Origin: Klebsormidium nitens
Lineage: Eukaryota; Streptophyta; Klebsormidiophyceae; Klebsormidiales; Klebsormidiaceae
Assembly: GCA_000708835.1 (NCBI GenBank)
Contig: DF237587.1
Coordinates: forward strand, 3,301 to 50,233
DNA length: 46,933 bases
Reading direction: 5' to 3'
Part shown: one piece after another, positions 22,959 through 34,736 of the stretch
Numbering within the stretch: position 1 is the first letter of the stretch
Layout of the letters: each line of letters starts with the position of its first letter
The notes under the pieces: model-generated
The model's input: the letters and a program-made list of their open reading frames with translations, nothing else
Databases searched by the model: none
Told to the model about the DNA's origin: nothing
Position numbers and translations under genes: made by a program

Positions 22959-25900
22959 CTACTTTTGTTGTCCTGTACCCTCACGGGCCGGCTGGCCCGA
23001 TCCGGGTGCCGTTGGTTGCGGGGGACCCGCGGGACTTGGCACCTGCATGTTCATACCCACGAGAGGGCCCCTCGATTGGTCGCCCACCGTCGGCCCCATG
23101 GCCCCTCCCGTCCCCACCGCGGGGGTGGCAAGGCCCGGTCGAAGGTGGCCGGTTAACCCGCCACCTGGTCGAGGGCCGCTCGCCGGCCCCTGGGAAACAT
23201 GACCCACCAACGGTTTCACCGCTAAGGGCTCAGGTCGAGCAGGGCCCGACGACAAGGGCCCTGCTGTGGCCGGCTTCGGCACCTTGAAACTGGGCGGCGC
23301 GACGGGGGTTGCCTGCGGCGGGGCCTTTGAGACCAGGCTCGTAGTCGGAGCGGGGAGGAGTTGAGGGGCTTGAGAGGCTGGGGGCGGGGTTGGGTTTGGC
23401 TGCGGGTGGGAGGGGGGTACGACCAGAGGAGGAGCGGGGGCTGAGGAGGAAGGGGGTGGGGGTGCGGAAGCGTCGGTCATGACCGTGTCCGTGGTATGGG
23501 CTGGCGAGGCGCTGGACGGCTTCTCGTCTACCTCCATGTTGTCGCCCTGGAAAGAAGCGGACACAGCGTCAGCTTGTGGAAGTGAAGGGCAATGCAGGCG
23601 AGGATGCCTCTATAACGCCGTTGACCTTGCCGCAGAAAAGGTTACTAGTCGTTCTCACATCCGAAAAGAAGAACCGGTCCTCGAAGCTCCAGGCTTCCAA
23701 GTCCTGCCAACTCTTCGGACAAGTGGTTCTCGTGCTTTCCAAAACCAAAAGAAACACGTTGTGCACTCCTAGATCGACAAAACCACCTGTCAAGCGTTCC
23801 TTCCCCGCATATGCAACTGACCTCTGCTTCGCTGAGGTGCGCCGCCTTGACGCTCCGCCCGAGAGCGTCCACCACAGGGCCCGTAGGGGCCGGCACCTGG
23901 ATCGGTTCCGTAGTCTCTTTCTTCTTTTCCGTGGGAGGCTCGGGCTTCGCGGCAACAGGCCGCGGCTCTGGCGCCAAGGTTGGCGGCTTCCTGCAATGAT
24001 TAGAGCGCAAAAAAGTGAGATTGATGGATGGGTCAGTCTTGCAAGACGACCGTGAGCTCGTTTGAGGACGGTCAAGCGCTCAGACCTTTGCGCAGAGGCC
24101 CAGGCAGCTGCATCAGACGACCAACAAGCGGGGCTAGAGCAAGAACTCAGCCAGCAATAATCAGTCAATCTGCCGGAGTCCTAGGAACAAGCGTCTCAGC
24201 TGGATGCCCCCTTTTTTCTGCAACTCTTTCACAGCACGGTCTCCTCTATCAATCACTTCTTCGGCGTTCATCAGCAAAGTACCCCAACGGTATCGCCCAC
24301 GCCTCCACCAATCCAAGATCCGTCATAGGGCAACTGGCTGCCCATATATGTCTGGCTGCAGATACTGGCACCTTTCTATACCACCACAACAATACCACCA
24401 CAACAACAGACCGGATGGGAGTTCCACATCGACGATGCACCAAACACCCGCGACTGCAAAGGCAAGGTTTGTGACTGTTCGAGATCCTCACCACTCAGTT
24501 GGAACCATGGGCTCCTCCTTGGCCTTGCCCGCCTGCGCTGCTTTCCTCTTAGCCTCATCCTCCGCCTCCGTGGTTCCAGAGCCTTGCCAGAGATGGTCGG
24601 GAGCGTTGGGACGGGGACGTGCGCGCACCTCGGGGTCCAGGTCGTGGGGATCCTGTGAAGAGAGTATTCACACTGGTCATGCAGCCCATTGTCTTGGCTG
24701 AAGAATGGCGTCATTGGCTCGCTCACATCTGAAAGGGAAAAAGGCTGGCAGGACAGGCATGCTTGAAGATAGACGTGGATCTGACACGAGTACTGGGACG
24801 GCCCCGAAACTTCCTCCGGTTCCTGCCGGTTGTAACTTCCTGCAGCGACCTTCACCCCCCCCGAATAAGCTTGCTATCAAGGGACAACATATTATGGGAA
24901 ATACAAATTCCACATCGCAATGTCCAGGAAAGGTAAAGCTGAAGTTTGCAGATTGCTGATCCGCTTCCTGCAAAAGAAGCCGATTGCCTAAAGTGCGTGC
25001 TGCCATGTTGATACGGTTCAATCAGCACGCTAGGGTGATCAAACGCCCCCAAGTCCTGTATGCTCTACATAGACGCTTTGGAGGTGATAAACGTCAAACC
25101 GAAATCACTGCAGCGGAACCCGGTATCAAAGTGCTTAGGTCCGCACTAATCAATGTAGGCTAGAGAGAAAAACCTCTATCACGGACGCTGAAGTGAAGAA
25201 TCCAGAAATCAAACTGAAAAAGAGCTGCTAACATTCAATTGAGTTTGACATGCACATAAAAAGGTTTGATAAGGTGCGTGGGAACCCAACCAGAAGCCCA
25301 TAGAGGTGAGGCCCTGCCCACTCGGAGAAACACTGGCAAACGATGTAGCTCCCGCCTTGGACAGAGTGGAAAGGGGCGGCAGTGCTGAAGACACATGAAA
25401 CCGACCACTCATGCAGACGACACCAGAAAACCCGACAGAATGCAGCGAGCCTGCCAAGGACAGCCAGGAAATCAAAGCAGCGCCATTCTCCAACTTCAAT
25501 TTCATTCGAAATGTTCCTGCCCCTGCCCCTACCCCTGCCCCTGACGTATCTCAGCCAGTATAGGAAGCCGGCGATGATTTCCAACGACTTCTCCCTCACC
25601 TCCTCATAAATTTCGGTGTCGGGTGGGCGGTCGTAGAAGGGCACGCTGGGCGCCTGCTGCAGCTTGGAGAGGTTGTCCAGCAGGCGTGTTTTGATGGTCT
25701 CCAGCTCCTGTCGCGTGTTGAGGTTCTCCATGTTGCTGGGCAGGATGTGCAGCGTGTAGTCAGGGCCGAAGTACTCGAAGTAGTCGTTGTACGGCATCTT
25801 GTCCTCCAAGTCCACGCCCAGCGCGACGCCCGTCTGCGGGAGAAGATATAAGGTGAGGCCTACCAGAAATAAGGGGCGGGGGGCGGGAAGCGGTAGGGAG

Positions 25901-28522
25901 AAGAGCTGTTTTAGAACTGAACTTCAGCATCTTGATCTCGGCCACAGTGAGTCGCATACTGCAGGAGCACGGAAAGACGGTCATCGATCAATTAAGGAAA
26001 CGGGAAGGAATCTTGGATACCACCGAAAAGGTGGGGAGGGGGAGGAAAGAAGGAAGAGGAGAAAAAAGGTACATATTCATCCAGGTCGCGCTGCCCATCC
26101 GCACAGAAGGTGGGGGGCAATGTAAGAGTCTGGACAATCAATATGACTCGGACAGGTTCCGAAGGATACTGCAGGTAACGGATCAGGCAAGTTAGCCTCC
26201 TAGTTCAGATTGAAGGCCATCTACAGGCAAGTGAAGAAAGTGAAAATAGCTTGAAAGGGGCAACACGAGCAAGGCTTCATATACTCACATCTTTGCCCAT
26301 AATGAAACACAAGATGCAGCATGTTTGATTTAATGTGCTCTACAGGCTCGTCATATCCTTATTCAGCAGTACCAAGGGAACGAGAAATGTCACAGTGATA
26401 ATTAGTCTGAGAACTTCTGTCACTCACCTCATAGCACCAACACCGCGCCACATTCCGGATTGTGTAGCCTCCCCCACCCAGCAGCAGTAGCGGCACGTTG
26501 AAGGACCGCACAAACTTGACGCACTCTCCGTGTCCCTTGACAGACAGGTTAAAGCAGCCTAACCGATCACCCGTCAGCGAATCCGCTCCGCACTGCAGCA
26601 CGACAGCCCCCGGCTGGAAGACCTCCATCACCTGTTGAAAGAATGCAGATAGGATTTCATTTTTTGCAAGATGAAGCGCTCGTTTCTTTGAGTCCTGCAT
26701 GTCCTGAAGCTAGCTAACTGCTAGCTACACTGGCAACCTTATTTTTATTTCTTTGGATAGAGTGAAGTACCGAGCCATTGATAGCAGAAAGCCTTGAGGA
26801 TAGAATGCTAGCAGAGCTTGAAGCTCCATGTACGCAGCTAACAGTTGAGCAGACCATGTTCATATGAACACTTGGAAAGACAAAGTGCTGGCTCAAACAA
26901 GTGGCTTGGTTATCGCACAAGAAAGCAAGGCCAGATTGCCACACAACGATTTCCTTCCCGCGTATCTAAAGTGTAGGTTGATAACTCCAGGTGCAGGATT
27001 ACCAGGGTTGAGCTCCCCACCTTTCCAATGATGGGCTTGAACAAAGACTCGTAGCTGGCATCATCAATTCCATCCTTCAGCGGCACGTTCAGGGCGTAGT
27101 ATTTGCCCTTCCCATAGCCAACATCGCGCACGTCTCCTGTGCCTGGGAAGTAGTCCCCAAACTTGTGGAAGGAGACTGACATCACTCTGTCGGTGGTGTA
27201 GAACGCCTCCTCCACCCCGTCGCCATGATGGATGTCAATATCGATGTAGAGCACGCGCTGCAGATTCAACAACAAGTATGAGTTTCAAGTTCTCAACTTT
27301 CTTCTAATGAACCGGAGCATATGAGCTTTGGATCTTCCTCTATCAAGCTTCTCTTTACCTCATTGGTAGGGAAGGTACTACAAAAAGCTCCAGCTAACAC
27401 TGATGCAACACACCAGCTGAACCAGATTCTTTGCCACCACCTGCCCTAAAATGCACGTGCCTCTTACTCACATTATGGTACTTCAGCAGCTCCAGGATGG
27501 CCAGCACGATGTCGTTGATGTAGCAGAAACCGGACGCCTCGCACTTCTTGGCATGATGCAGCCCGCCTGACCAGTTGATTGCGATGTCCGAGTGCTGGTG
27601 GTTCAGCTTGACAGCACCACCAACAGAGCCCCCTGTGTACGTCTGGCAGAAGTTGAAGAGGCCGTCAAAGACGGGGCAATCTTCCCCAACATTGAAGCGC
27701 TTGAGCATCTTCAGGTTCTCATGCTGGTTCTCTGGGGTGACCATCTTTAGGAAGTCGACATAGTCATCGGCATGGAACCTGCAGTCACGAGAGGAGTGTG
27801 AGTGGCGGTCTTGTGCTCAGTCGGCCTGGCCATTGCAGTCCGTGTTGAAGCTTCTGTTATAAATCCGTCTGTTGCATCATAAGTTGATAATTTGGCACAC
27901 AAGGTAGACTGCCTGTATGCACCCTTGCTTTGTTGTTGAAGACCACATTTTGACATGAGGATCAGCCAAGGCCTGAGTGCAGTTAGCTCATGGCACTCTT
28001 TGGCAAAACCCGGGAGAAAAACGAGCTTTGCATACCTGACCAGCTCAACAAATGGATTGCATGGTGTCTGATCTCAACCTGCTCAGAACCCGAATAAGCC
28101 AATCGTCCTCACTGATTGCTAGGGAGCACCTTGCTACCAACCAGAGTGCGGAGAATGCAAGCTCATGATTACCTGCACATGTCCTTGTCCCTGGAGGGGA
28201 ACGGTCTGAAGATCTCCATCTTGTTGTAGAGACCATAGTGCAGGAGCAGGTTGTGCGTCATCCGTATTCTATGCGGCTTCATGGGGTGGCCCATCCCATA
28301 ATAGTAGTTCCCTATTTCAGGATCATAGAAGTAACTCTGCAAGAATCAAACAGAATCATTCAGTTCATGGTGGTAGGAAGAGCTGACATGTTCAAAGGCC
28401 ATCGTTGGAGGCAATGAGCTCAAGCACATGCTGTCTTGAATTTGATCCTTCACAGTCAGCAATCTGTCCTTCTTCATACCGCATGGACTTACCACTCGCT
28501 TCTTCCCTTCCGTCGCCGCCAT
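22959..28522 (-). CDS. Class I (RPD3/HDA6/HDA19-type) histone deacetylase with long proline-rich tail
   Basis: Nine exons: 28493-28522, 28173-28336, 27472-27778, 27021-27257, 26428-26631, 25600-25833, 24492-24652, 23822-23990 and 22959-23546. They give 2094 nt, or 697 residues, all in phase. The catalytic domain (about 11-385) removes acetyl groups from histone tails. Signatures include [32 protein letters not shown] (His139-His140), DIDIHHGDG (zinc ligands Asp175 and His177), [12 protein letters not shown] (zinc ligand Asp263) and [14 protein letters not shown] (Tyr302). Each sits one position below the human HDAC1 numbering, so the active site is complete. After a short acidic/arginine linker ([18 protein letters not shown]) the protein carries about 305 extra residues rich in Pro, Ala, Gly and Lys. 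Plant HDA6 and HDA19 total about 470-500 residues, so this tail is unusually long. Which plant subgroup it belongs to cannot be decided by eye. The first in-frame ATG is used. The gene is divergent from HROB. Confidence 0.96.
25520..25541 (-). other. G-quadruplex motif in HDAC intron 6
   Basis: The plus strand has four CCCC runs at 25520-25523, 25526-25529, 25532-25535 and 25538-25541, separated by two bases each. The minus strand is therefore GGGG-N2 repeated four times, a canonical G-quadruplex pattern. It lies on the sense strand of the HDAC pre-mRNA, about 58-79 bases past the exon 6 donor (25599). Confidence 0.8.
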
Positions 28523-29506
28523 CGGAATGGAACGACTGTGCTCCTTGCTAATCAACCTCAATCAATGTACTGCAAAGCGAACAGCATACACTTCAGCTCT
28601 TGTCCGAACAATTGGCAGCTCTCATTTGCTTCAGCGGCATGGTGACAACCTTCAGCTCTCAAACAATATCATAGAAAGCATTGAACATTGACAGGTTCAA
28701 TATTAGCTCACTTACATAGAAGCAAGACGCCAATGGGAGCCCGCAAATTGTAAGAAACTGCTCAAAGAGGCACCCACTACCAACTCCCGCCACCTTCAGA
28801 GAACCAAGACAACATCCCAGCTAGTAATTACCTAGAACCTCGTTGCTCATCTATTAACGAAGCTTCCCAAGCTCACCTTTAGCTTTTTGTGCGCCTCTTG
28901 TGCATCCGTTTGGGCGCCTTCTCTGATCGTCTTCCTTCTCCATCTGCCTGCACTGGCAGCCTGCACCTGCTTCGGCTTAGCTGCACTAAGGTACATTCAA
29001 GCTTTAACTCCGGCAAACCCTAGCGACAACTTAGAGCATGGATACTCGCGCTTTTTTAGTCGGTTCTTTACACCGGCGTTAGACCAGGGCGAACTTGCAG
29101 TTAACGTCCGGCCGGTGACCCCGACGTGTCCCGCACCGGTCCAAGGTAGACAAGATTCTCCTGTCTCGGTTTGACGAACCAAAGCTGGGTTAGTGCATAG
29201 AGGCGTTGGTGGTGGAACCTGAGGTTTCAAGTTCAAGGAAGTTGCAGGAGAGAGGAGCTTGCACTTTCAAGTTTCATTCCCAGAGACGCTTCCCTTCAAA
29301 GTGGTGTTCCCAATTCCATCTTCTGCTTTGCTTCTGGCGTCAGTTGGCCATCTCTGTGGAGAACTCCTATCTGAGAGCTGATAAAGCAAGTCCACCCAGC
29401 TCCTGCATACGGCAGCCAATTGGGTGCATTGTCTGGCCCTCTTGGTTTGGCGTTGTGCTGAGTTGTGTTCTCTGATTTTGAAGGCACTTATACGGTTGAA
29501 CGTGAG
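28523..29506. promoter_or_regulatory. Shared upstream region of HDAC and HROB
   Basis: These 984 bases separate two divergent start codons and must hold both promoters and leaders. AAACCCTA at 29015-29022 (plus strand) is a telo-box-like element near the middle. No TATA box was identified with confidence. Confidence 0.5.
29015..29022 (+). promoter_or_regulatory. Telo-box-like element between HDAC and HROB
   Basis: AAACCCTA matches eight of nine positions of the plant telo-box. It lies about 490 bases from either start codon, in the shared promoter region. The function is inferred. Confidence 0.35.
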
Positions 29507-32500
29507 ATGTGGGATTTTGGGGAAGATCTCGACTTTGATGACGAGGATGACGTTGGGGCGCTTCTGGCCAAAGCCAGGATAAAAGTCACAGGCCTTCCGT
29601 TGGGGCATGCTCAGAGACCAATGCAGAATACCAGCAGTGGAGGCCCAGCAAACAAAACTCCAACAGCTTCAGAAGCAAGTAATCCAGGAAATAATGTTAT
29701 GGACCGAGCTCCAACTATTAGCTCAAGCATAATTCCAATCAAGCAACGGTCTGGAAGTCCCCAGTCTTCAGGCGATCGGAGCGCTTCTTGTCCGCCTCCG
29801 CGGACACGGTTGAACAGCCGCGGCCAACCCCTGGCAAATGTCACCAATGCCATTCTCACAGCTAAGTCAGTAGGCCGCCAAGTTCCAGCTGATGTGAACC
29901 AAACGCTACAATCAAAGCACGCAGGTCAAGTGCCCCTGCGAACAACTGAGGTTTCTTCGACCCGCCTCTCGGAGCCCTTCAAAGTTCCTTTCTTGAAAGG
30001 CGCCGGCTGGCAGGGGAAGGCAGGTGGACAGGAGGCCACAGCATTCCATAAAGCTCAGGGCAGGGCTCCGGATGTTGGCAGGCAGTTCTCAAACGCATTT
30101 GCGAGCACGTCAGGTCCTGTGGACTCAGCCTCCGGGAGACGCTTCGATGCCGCCGAGAAGGGGAAGAGAATTGTGAGTCAGGTTGGGGATGGATCCATGT
30201 CTGCGCCTGCAAAAGGTCCGCCACCATCAGAGGGTGTCCTTTGCCATCGCCCGCCTGTCATTCCGGGCCCTGCTGGCGCCGTACAGAGGGCGTTGGCTCA
30301 AGGCCGCAGCTCAGCTGAGGCTCAGGGGCTAAAGGCAAGCACTTCAAAGCAGGCACCCCTCTCCCTAGACGCTCTCCCTGATGAGGACTTCTCAAAGGGA
30401 CCGTGGCTTGCAGCGCTTGACTTCATCCAGAGGGAGGGGGCCAGAACAGGTGAATGCTGCGCTTTTGAGTGCTGTCGTTTATGACAACCTTGTAAGTGCT
30501 CGACGGCTGTGCAGGGGCAAAGTGTTGAAGATCTGTGGTGCTTGAGATCTGCTCATTGTCTTCATGTTGTTTCCTGTGGATAGTTGAATGCATAGTGGTA
30601 CGCTCTTCTAATGGAAAATCGAACATTTGCAGGGGCTCTGCAGGTTACGCGATTGAGGGAGCTGCGGAAGGGGGCAACAAGCAAGAGGATAGGACATGTA
30701 AGAAGAAGCCCCCTTAAGGAACCGGTCTAATGTTTATGCTATCAGACATTGTGATACTCTCCACTGAAAGGAAAGTGGTCCGCAAGCAAGCATAGCAGTG
30801 AAGAGAAAAGGGGATGCCTGGCCTATGCCTCTCGCAAAGTTTTGCTTGTAAGCAGGGCGTTGCTGCTGACACCAGACCACTTACAACTTACTCAATTCTG
30901 CCTACCTCAGAAACTTTGAAAGAAAGAAAACAAAGAAACACAAACCGAAACGTGTTTGTACCTGCAGCTGGTGGTTATGGTCAAGTCCATGTCGCCAACA
31001 GGAGAGGGCGACATGTTTGCCATTGTCAAGGTACACGTTCTTTCTCTGAAGGGTCGCAGATCCTTCTAGCCGGATCAGATCTTGTTCATGTCTGGATTGA
31101 CGGTTTGCATGTTCTGTATCAGCATTGATTTTGATGCTGTTACTTGCGAATGGGAAAGTGCTTTCTTCTCAAAGATTGTGCCTGCTGCACAAGGGCGGCC
31201 ATCTTACAACTCATAGACGCCGTCGTTTGCGTTTCAGGATCCTAGCGGGACCTTGGAGGGCACGTTGCACAGGAAGCTGCTGGCAGATGCACAGCTGGGG
31301 CCCATCACTACAGGAACAGTGCTCGTCCTTCAGCAGGTGGGGAAATCCGTCACCCGCTTCTCATAAGGTATCGGCAATCACACGGATAAATCATATGTTT
31401 GCATCCGAACTGTCTGTTTCATCCTTAGCAGTCCCCACATTGCCAAGACATATTTCTGGACCATTTCAGGACTTCGATGATTGTTCGTCGATATGTCAAA
31501 GATCAAGGCTTTTTGCAACGTCAAAATTATAGGAAGCGAATCTAAGCTACTTGTCGTTTGCTGAAATTTTCCGGCGATACCCAGATTGACATCAACGAAC
31601 AGCTGTGGACATGATTAGTGCTTCGAGCAGATTCCAAACCACGGCATTCCCCTGATTCCTTCTCTAATCGCTTAGATGACCTATCGAGCATGCTTTAGCC
31701 TGCCAGAGAAGTCGAACCAAACCGTTTCTGTCCACCTTGCTTATAGATTTCTCAGTCACCTGCAGGTGGCGCTCTTCCGACCAGTTCCAAGGACGTGCTA
31801 CTTGAACATTGTCTCCAGCAACGTCCTCAAGGTAAGTACCACATACTGAGATTTCACAAGCCTTCGAAGTCCCATCTTCCGCTCTGATGTGAGTTTTCTC
31901 TTGTACGGAATCTCGAACCTAGCAGCTGATTCGGACAACGCTCTCGAGCATTTTTTCTGGTAGTCAATCATAGACTAGTTTGCTAACTGGGATCTTGCTC
32001 TGAGCCGTCGATTAGTGGGAGCAGGCCCAGATTCTGACACAATATTCCCTCCGTCAATCACCGTTTCTGCCATCACGTTTCGCAACGATTCCAAGTCATC
32101 GCCAAGTTTCTTGCGAGCTCCTTGTGCCAAGCCAAGCCTCGTTCACCTTACTTGGTGTTGCCGAATACTTTGTAGTCAGGCCGTCTGTAGAGGTTTGCTT
32201 GACCAATGTCAGTAAGGTCCTCATATAGATTGTAGCCATGTGAATTGGAGTTTAGGCCATGGAGCCAGAGTCGTAACTACGCAGAAGACAAGGTTCCCAT
32301 TACATCATCTGGAGCGCCGAGTTTGAAAAGGGGAGATGCTTCCAAACAAAACTTTATGAGTCAAATTTTTCGTGATGGTTTGATCGAAGTGCTCCCGTTG
32401 GTGCTTTGTAGGTCGACCGGGTCAAACGAAACGCGAACTTTCCGTAACGGCCATCTTGACCAACCCTGTCCTTAGATTTTCAAGGACGGTTGAGCAGATT

Positions 32501-33266
32501 GCCCCTCCCTTTGCAGATCTTCCCAACGAAAACCCCACGGCCAGTATCGGGTGGCAGCCTGCGGGCTTCGCCCGACCCGGCGTTGGCCGAGCCGTCCTGG
32601 GGCAACTTCGACCTTCCCACGAACAGCAACAGCTTGAAGAGTTTACCCCGGAGTCGTGAGACCGCATCAGCAGCCGGCGAGGATTTGCCCAGGAACGCAA
32701 CAAACGTCTACAACTGTGAGACACCGCAGCGCGACAGTTCGTTGAGAACATCGGCCGACTTCGCGAGGATGAAGATCGGTGACGTGGCGGGGCTTTCTAC
32801 CCGGCTAGAAGATTTGTTACCAGAGCTCCCAAGTCAGCGGACTGGCAGCGCCTCCGGTGCAATTGGCTCTGACGGTAATCCCGACACGCCTGGTCCGCCG
32901 TCAGCCACCCCTTCCGAGCTGGACAACCTTCCGTGGGGCGGTGGCGACCAGACAGCTCGCTCAAGCCGCCCCTCGGTCGCCCTCCCAGGTGCAACGCCCC
33001 GGCAGAATGCGAACCGCGGAACCCACCCAGCTGCTGCCAATGGCGGAGTGCCTGCGGGGGTCGCGATGACCAGATTGAATCTGTCAGGGAACGTGGCTTT
33101 GAGCGTGGAGCTTCCGAGCGGCGAAACCGTGCGAACGGGGCCTTCGCAGGGTAGCGGCCCAGGGCAAGGAGTGGAGAATTCGAAACGAGGGCGGGAAGCG
33201 CTGAGCGTTGACATCCAGCAGCTGTTGGCGGGGCTCGATGAGGAGGACTGGTTCATGCCGGGGTGA
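29507..33266 (+). CDS. HROB: HROB-like homologous recombination factor with OB fold
   Basis: Six exons: 29507-30449, 30633-30697, 30968-31030, 31238-31336, 31766-31831 and 32517-33266. They give 1986 nt, or 661 residues, in phase. The recognisable part is the HROB (C17orf53/MCM8IP, DUF4539) OB-fold region at about 337-413: KSMSPTGEGDMFAIVKDPSG, then EGTLHRKLLADAQLGPI, then a segment with VLVLQQVALFRPVPRTCYLN and NVLKIFP. Upstream is the family-type PGPAGAVQRA motif and a conserved FIQREG helix. The rest is low-complexity and probably disordered. The N-terminus starts with the acidic MWDFGEDLDFDDEDD, and the C-terminus ends DEEDWFMPG. In animals HROB recruits and activates the MCM8-MCM9 helicase in DNA repair and meiosis. 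The stop codon overlaps a donor-like GGGTGAGT, so a further exon cannot be excluded. The first exon start is the first ATG in frame. Confidence 0.88.
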
Positions 33267-34736
33267 GTTTCAAAGACGGTGGCTACGAATCCTGCTTTTG
33301 TGAAACTTTCCTTGGGTGGTCAACCGAGCTAGTGGCAGGTCTCGAAGGTCTGACTAGGGATTGCTAAACGTGTCAAAGTATGTCCGTAAACGATCTGGTC
33401 TATTGGCAGCTCCTGACATGCTTTGGATGGCGAGCAAGAAAAGCTGGTGCGAAGATCTGGTCCAAGTTTCTGTGTGGTTTGGCATCTTGATTGTGTCCTT
33501 TTGCCTGCTAAGTTCTCTACGCGAGTTCAGGCACGTAGCAGCTACAATCAGTCCAGCAACATCCGATGTTTGTATCCTTCCATCGAACTGCTTTAGGCAT
33601 TGGGTAAAAGTGATCAGCCCCTTCTCCTGCTGCATCTTGTAGGGAGGACGCTCTACCTCCGAACAAGAAGTCGCGTGAGCTTGAGGAAAGCTTGCCCTTC
33701 TAGAAGGATAGTCCGCTGCTTGCGGTTTGTCAAAGAATGATCATACAGAGCTTTGATACTGAAGAATGCCCTTACATGATAGGACGGCAGCATCCCAAAG
33801 TTCTGCTAAACGCCGAGGTTGCCTTTTGAAGCAGACCACTGAAAATCTGGTGTACACCGTCGCTGTGCTTGCATGCTTGCAATGTCAGTGCACTAGGCTT
33901 TCTTAGGACGACTGACAAGATTCTAGGGCAAAGTCGAGGCAGCTTTTTCTTGGAAGAGTTCACTGCCAGTCTGGCAAGTAAGATCGTCAGAAGAAGAGAT
34001 TCACGTCGTAGTTTGTCCCCCCTGCAAAGGTGCGCGAAGGTTGCGGACTTACTCGTGCCCGCTGCCATGCTTCATGTGTTTGGACCGTAGCTGGCACATG
34101 ATTTTATATGCGCTCTATCATCCTATCATCTCGCTTGTAATCCGTCATATGTGCCGTGCAGCTGCTTCAACCATGTGTCATACGATCAGTTATCAAGCCT
34201 TTTATCTTGATCTGCATGGCTTAGTAGCTGGACGGTCGGCCCTACGTCGCCCACTGAGGTGCACTCTAGATTGAACGGCAAGAGCTAATCCGGTCGTGCG
34301 GGCGCCCAGCGCATCGTGCTGAATTTGATCATGATGACGGCTTGATCGGATGCAGCACACTGCAGCCGACGGTCTTGCTTACATTCGGACTAAGTTATGA
34401 CCTTGAAGCATAGGGTATTGCATTATACCTAGCAATACCTTGCATCATCATTGTTGCAATGTTGGGACGGCCCTATAAATTAGGTCAAAGACGATCTGCC
34501 AATGATACATATACCGTACTTAATTAGGGTTTGAGTGTTAGGGTTTGGAACGAAAACATTGCATGATCGAAGACTGCACATGCGTCAAAGAAGTTCACAT
34601 CTTCCCGGAGGCCTTTCTTCACAGCAGAGCGCAGCTAGAAGAGCGGGAGAGCGAGCTGGAAAGATTAGCCAATTGAGCATCCCCCACGTCTTGCCAAAGT
34701 GACAGGCTTACAAGGTGTTGGCGCAAAAGGTCAGCA
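33267..34736. other. HROB 3' flank and RabC upstream region
   Basis: No exon was recognised. The right part holds two telo-box copies, listed separately, about 190-213 bases before the RabC ATG. Open frames near 33.4-34.1 kb lack motifs and use non-ATG starts. Confidence 0.5.
34524..34546 (+). promoter_or_regulatory. Two telo-box motifs upstream of RabC
   Basis: TTAGGGTTT occurs at 34524-34532 and again at 34538-34546. It is the exact reverse complement of the plant telo-box AAACCCTAA. The pair, 14 bases apart, lies about 190 bases upstream of the RabC start codon, where such elements act in plant housekeeping and growth-linked promoters. Confidence 0.6.

Noticed and set aside
29465-29506. 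Earlier start of HROB at 29465
   Set aside because: The codon is GTG; the first ATG in frame is 29507.
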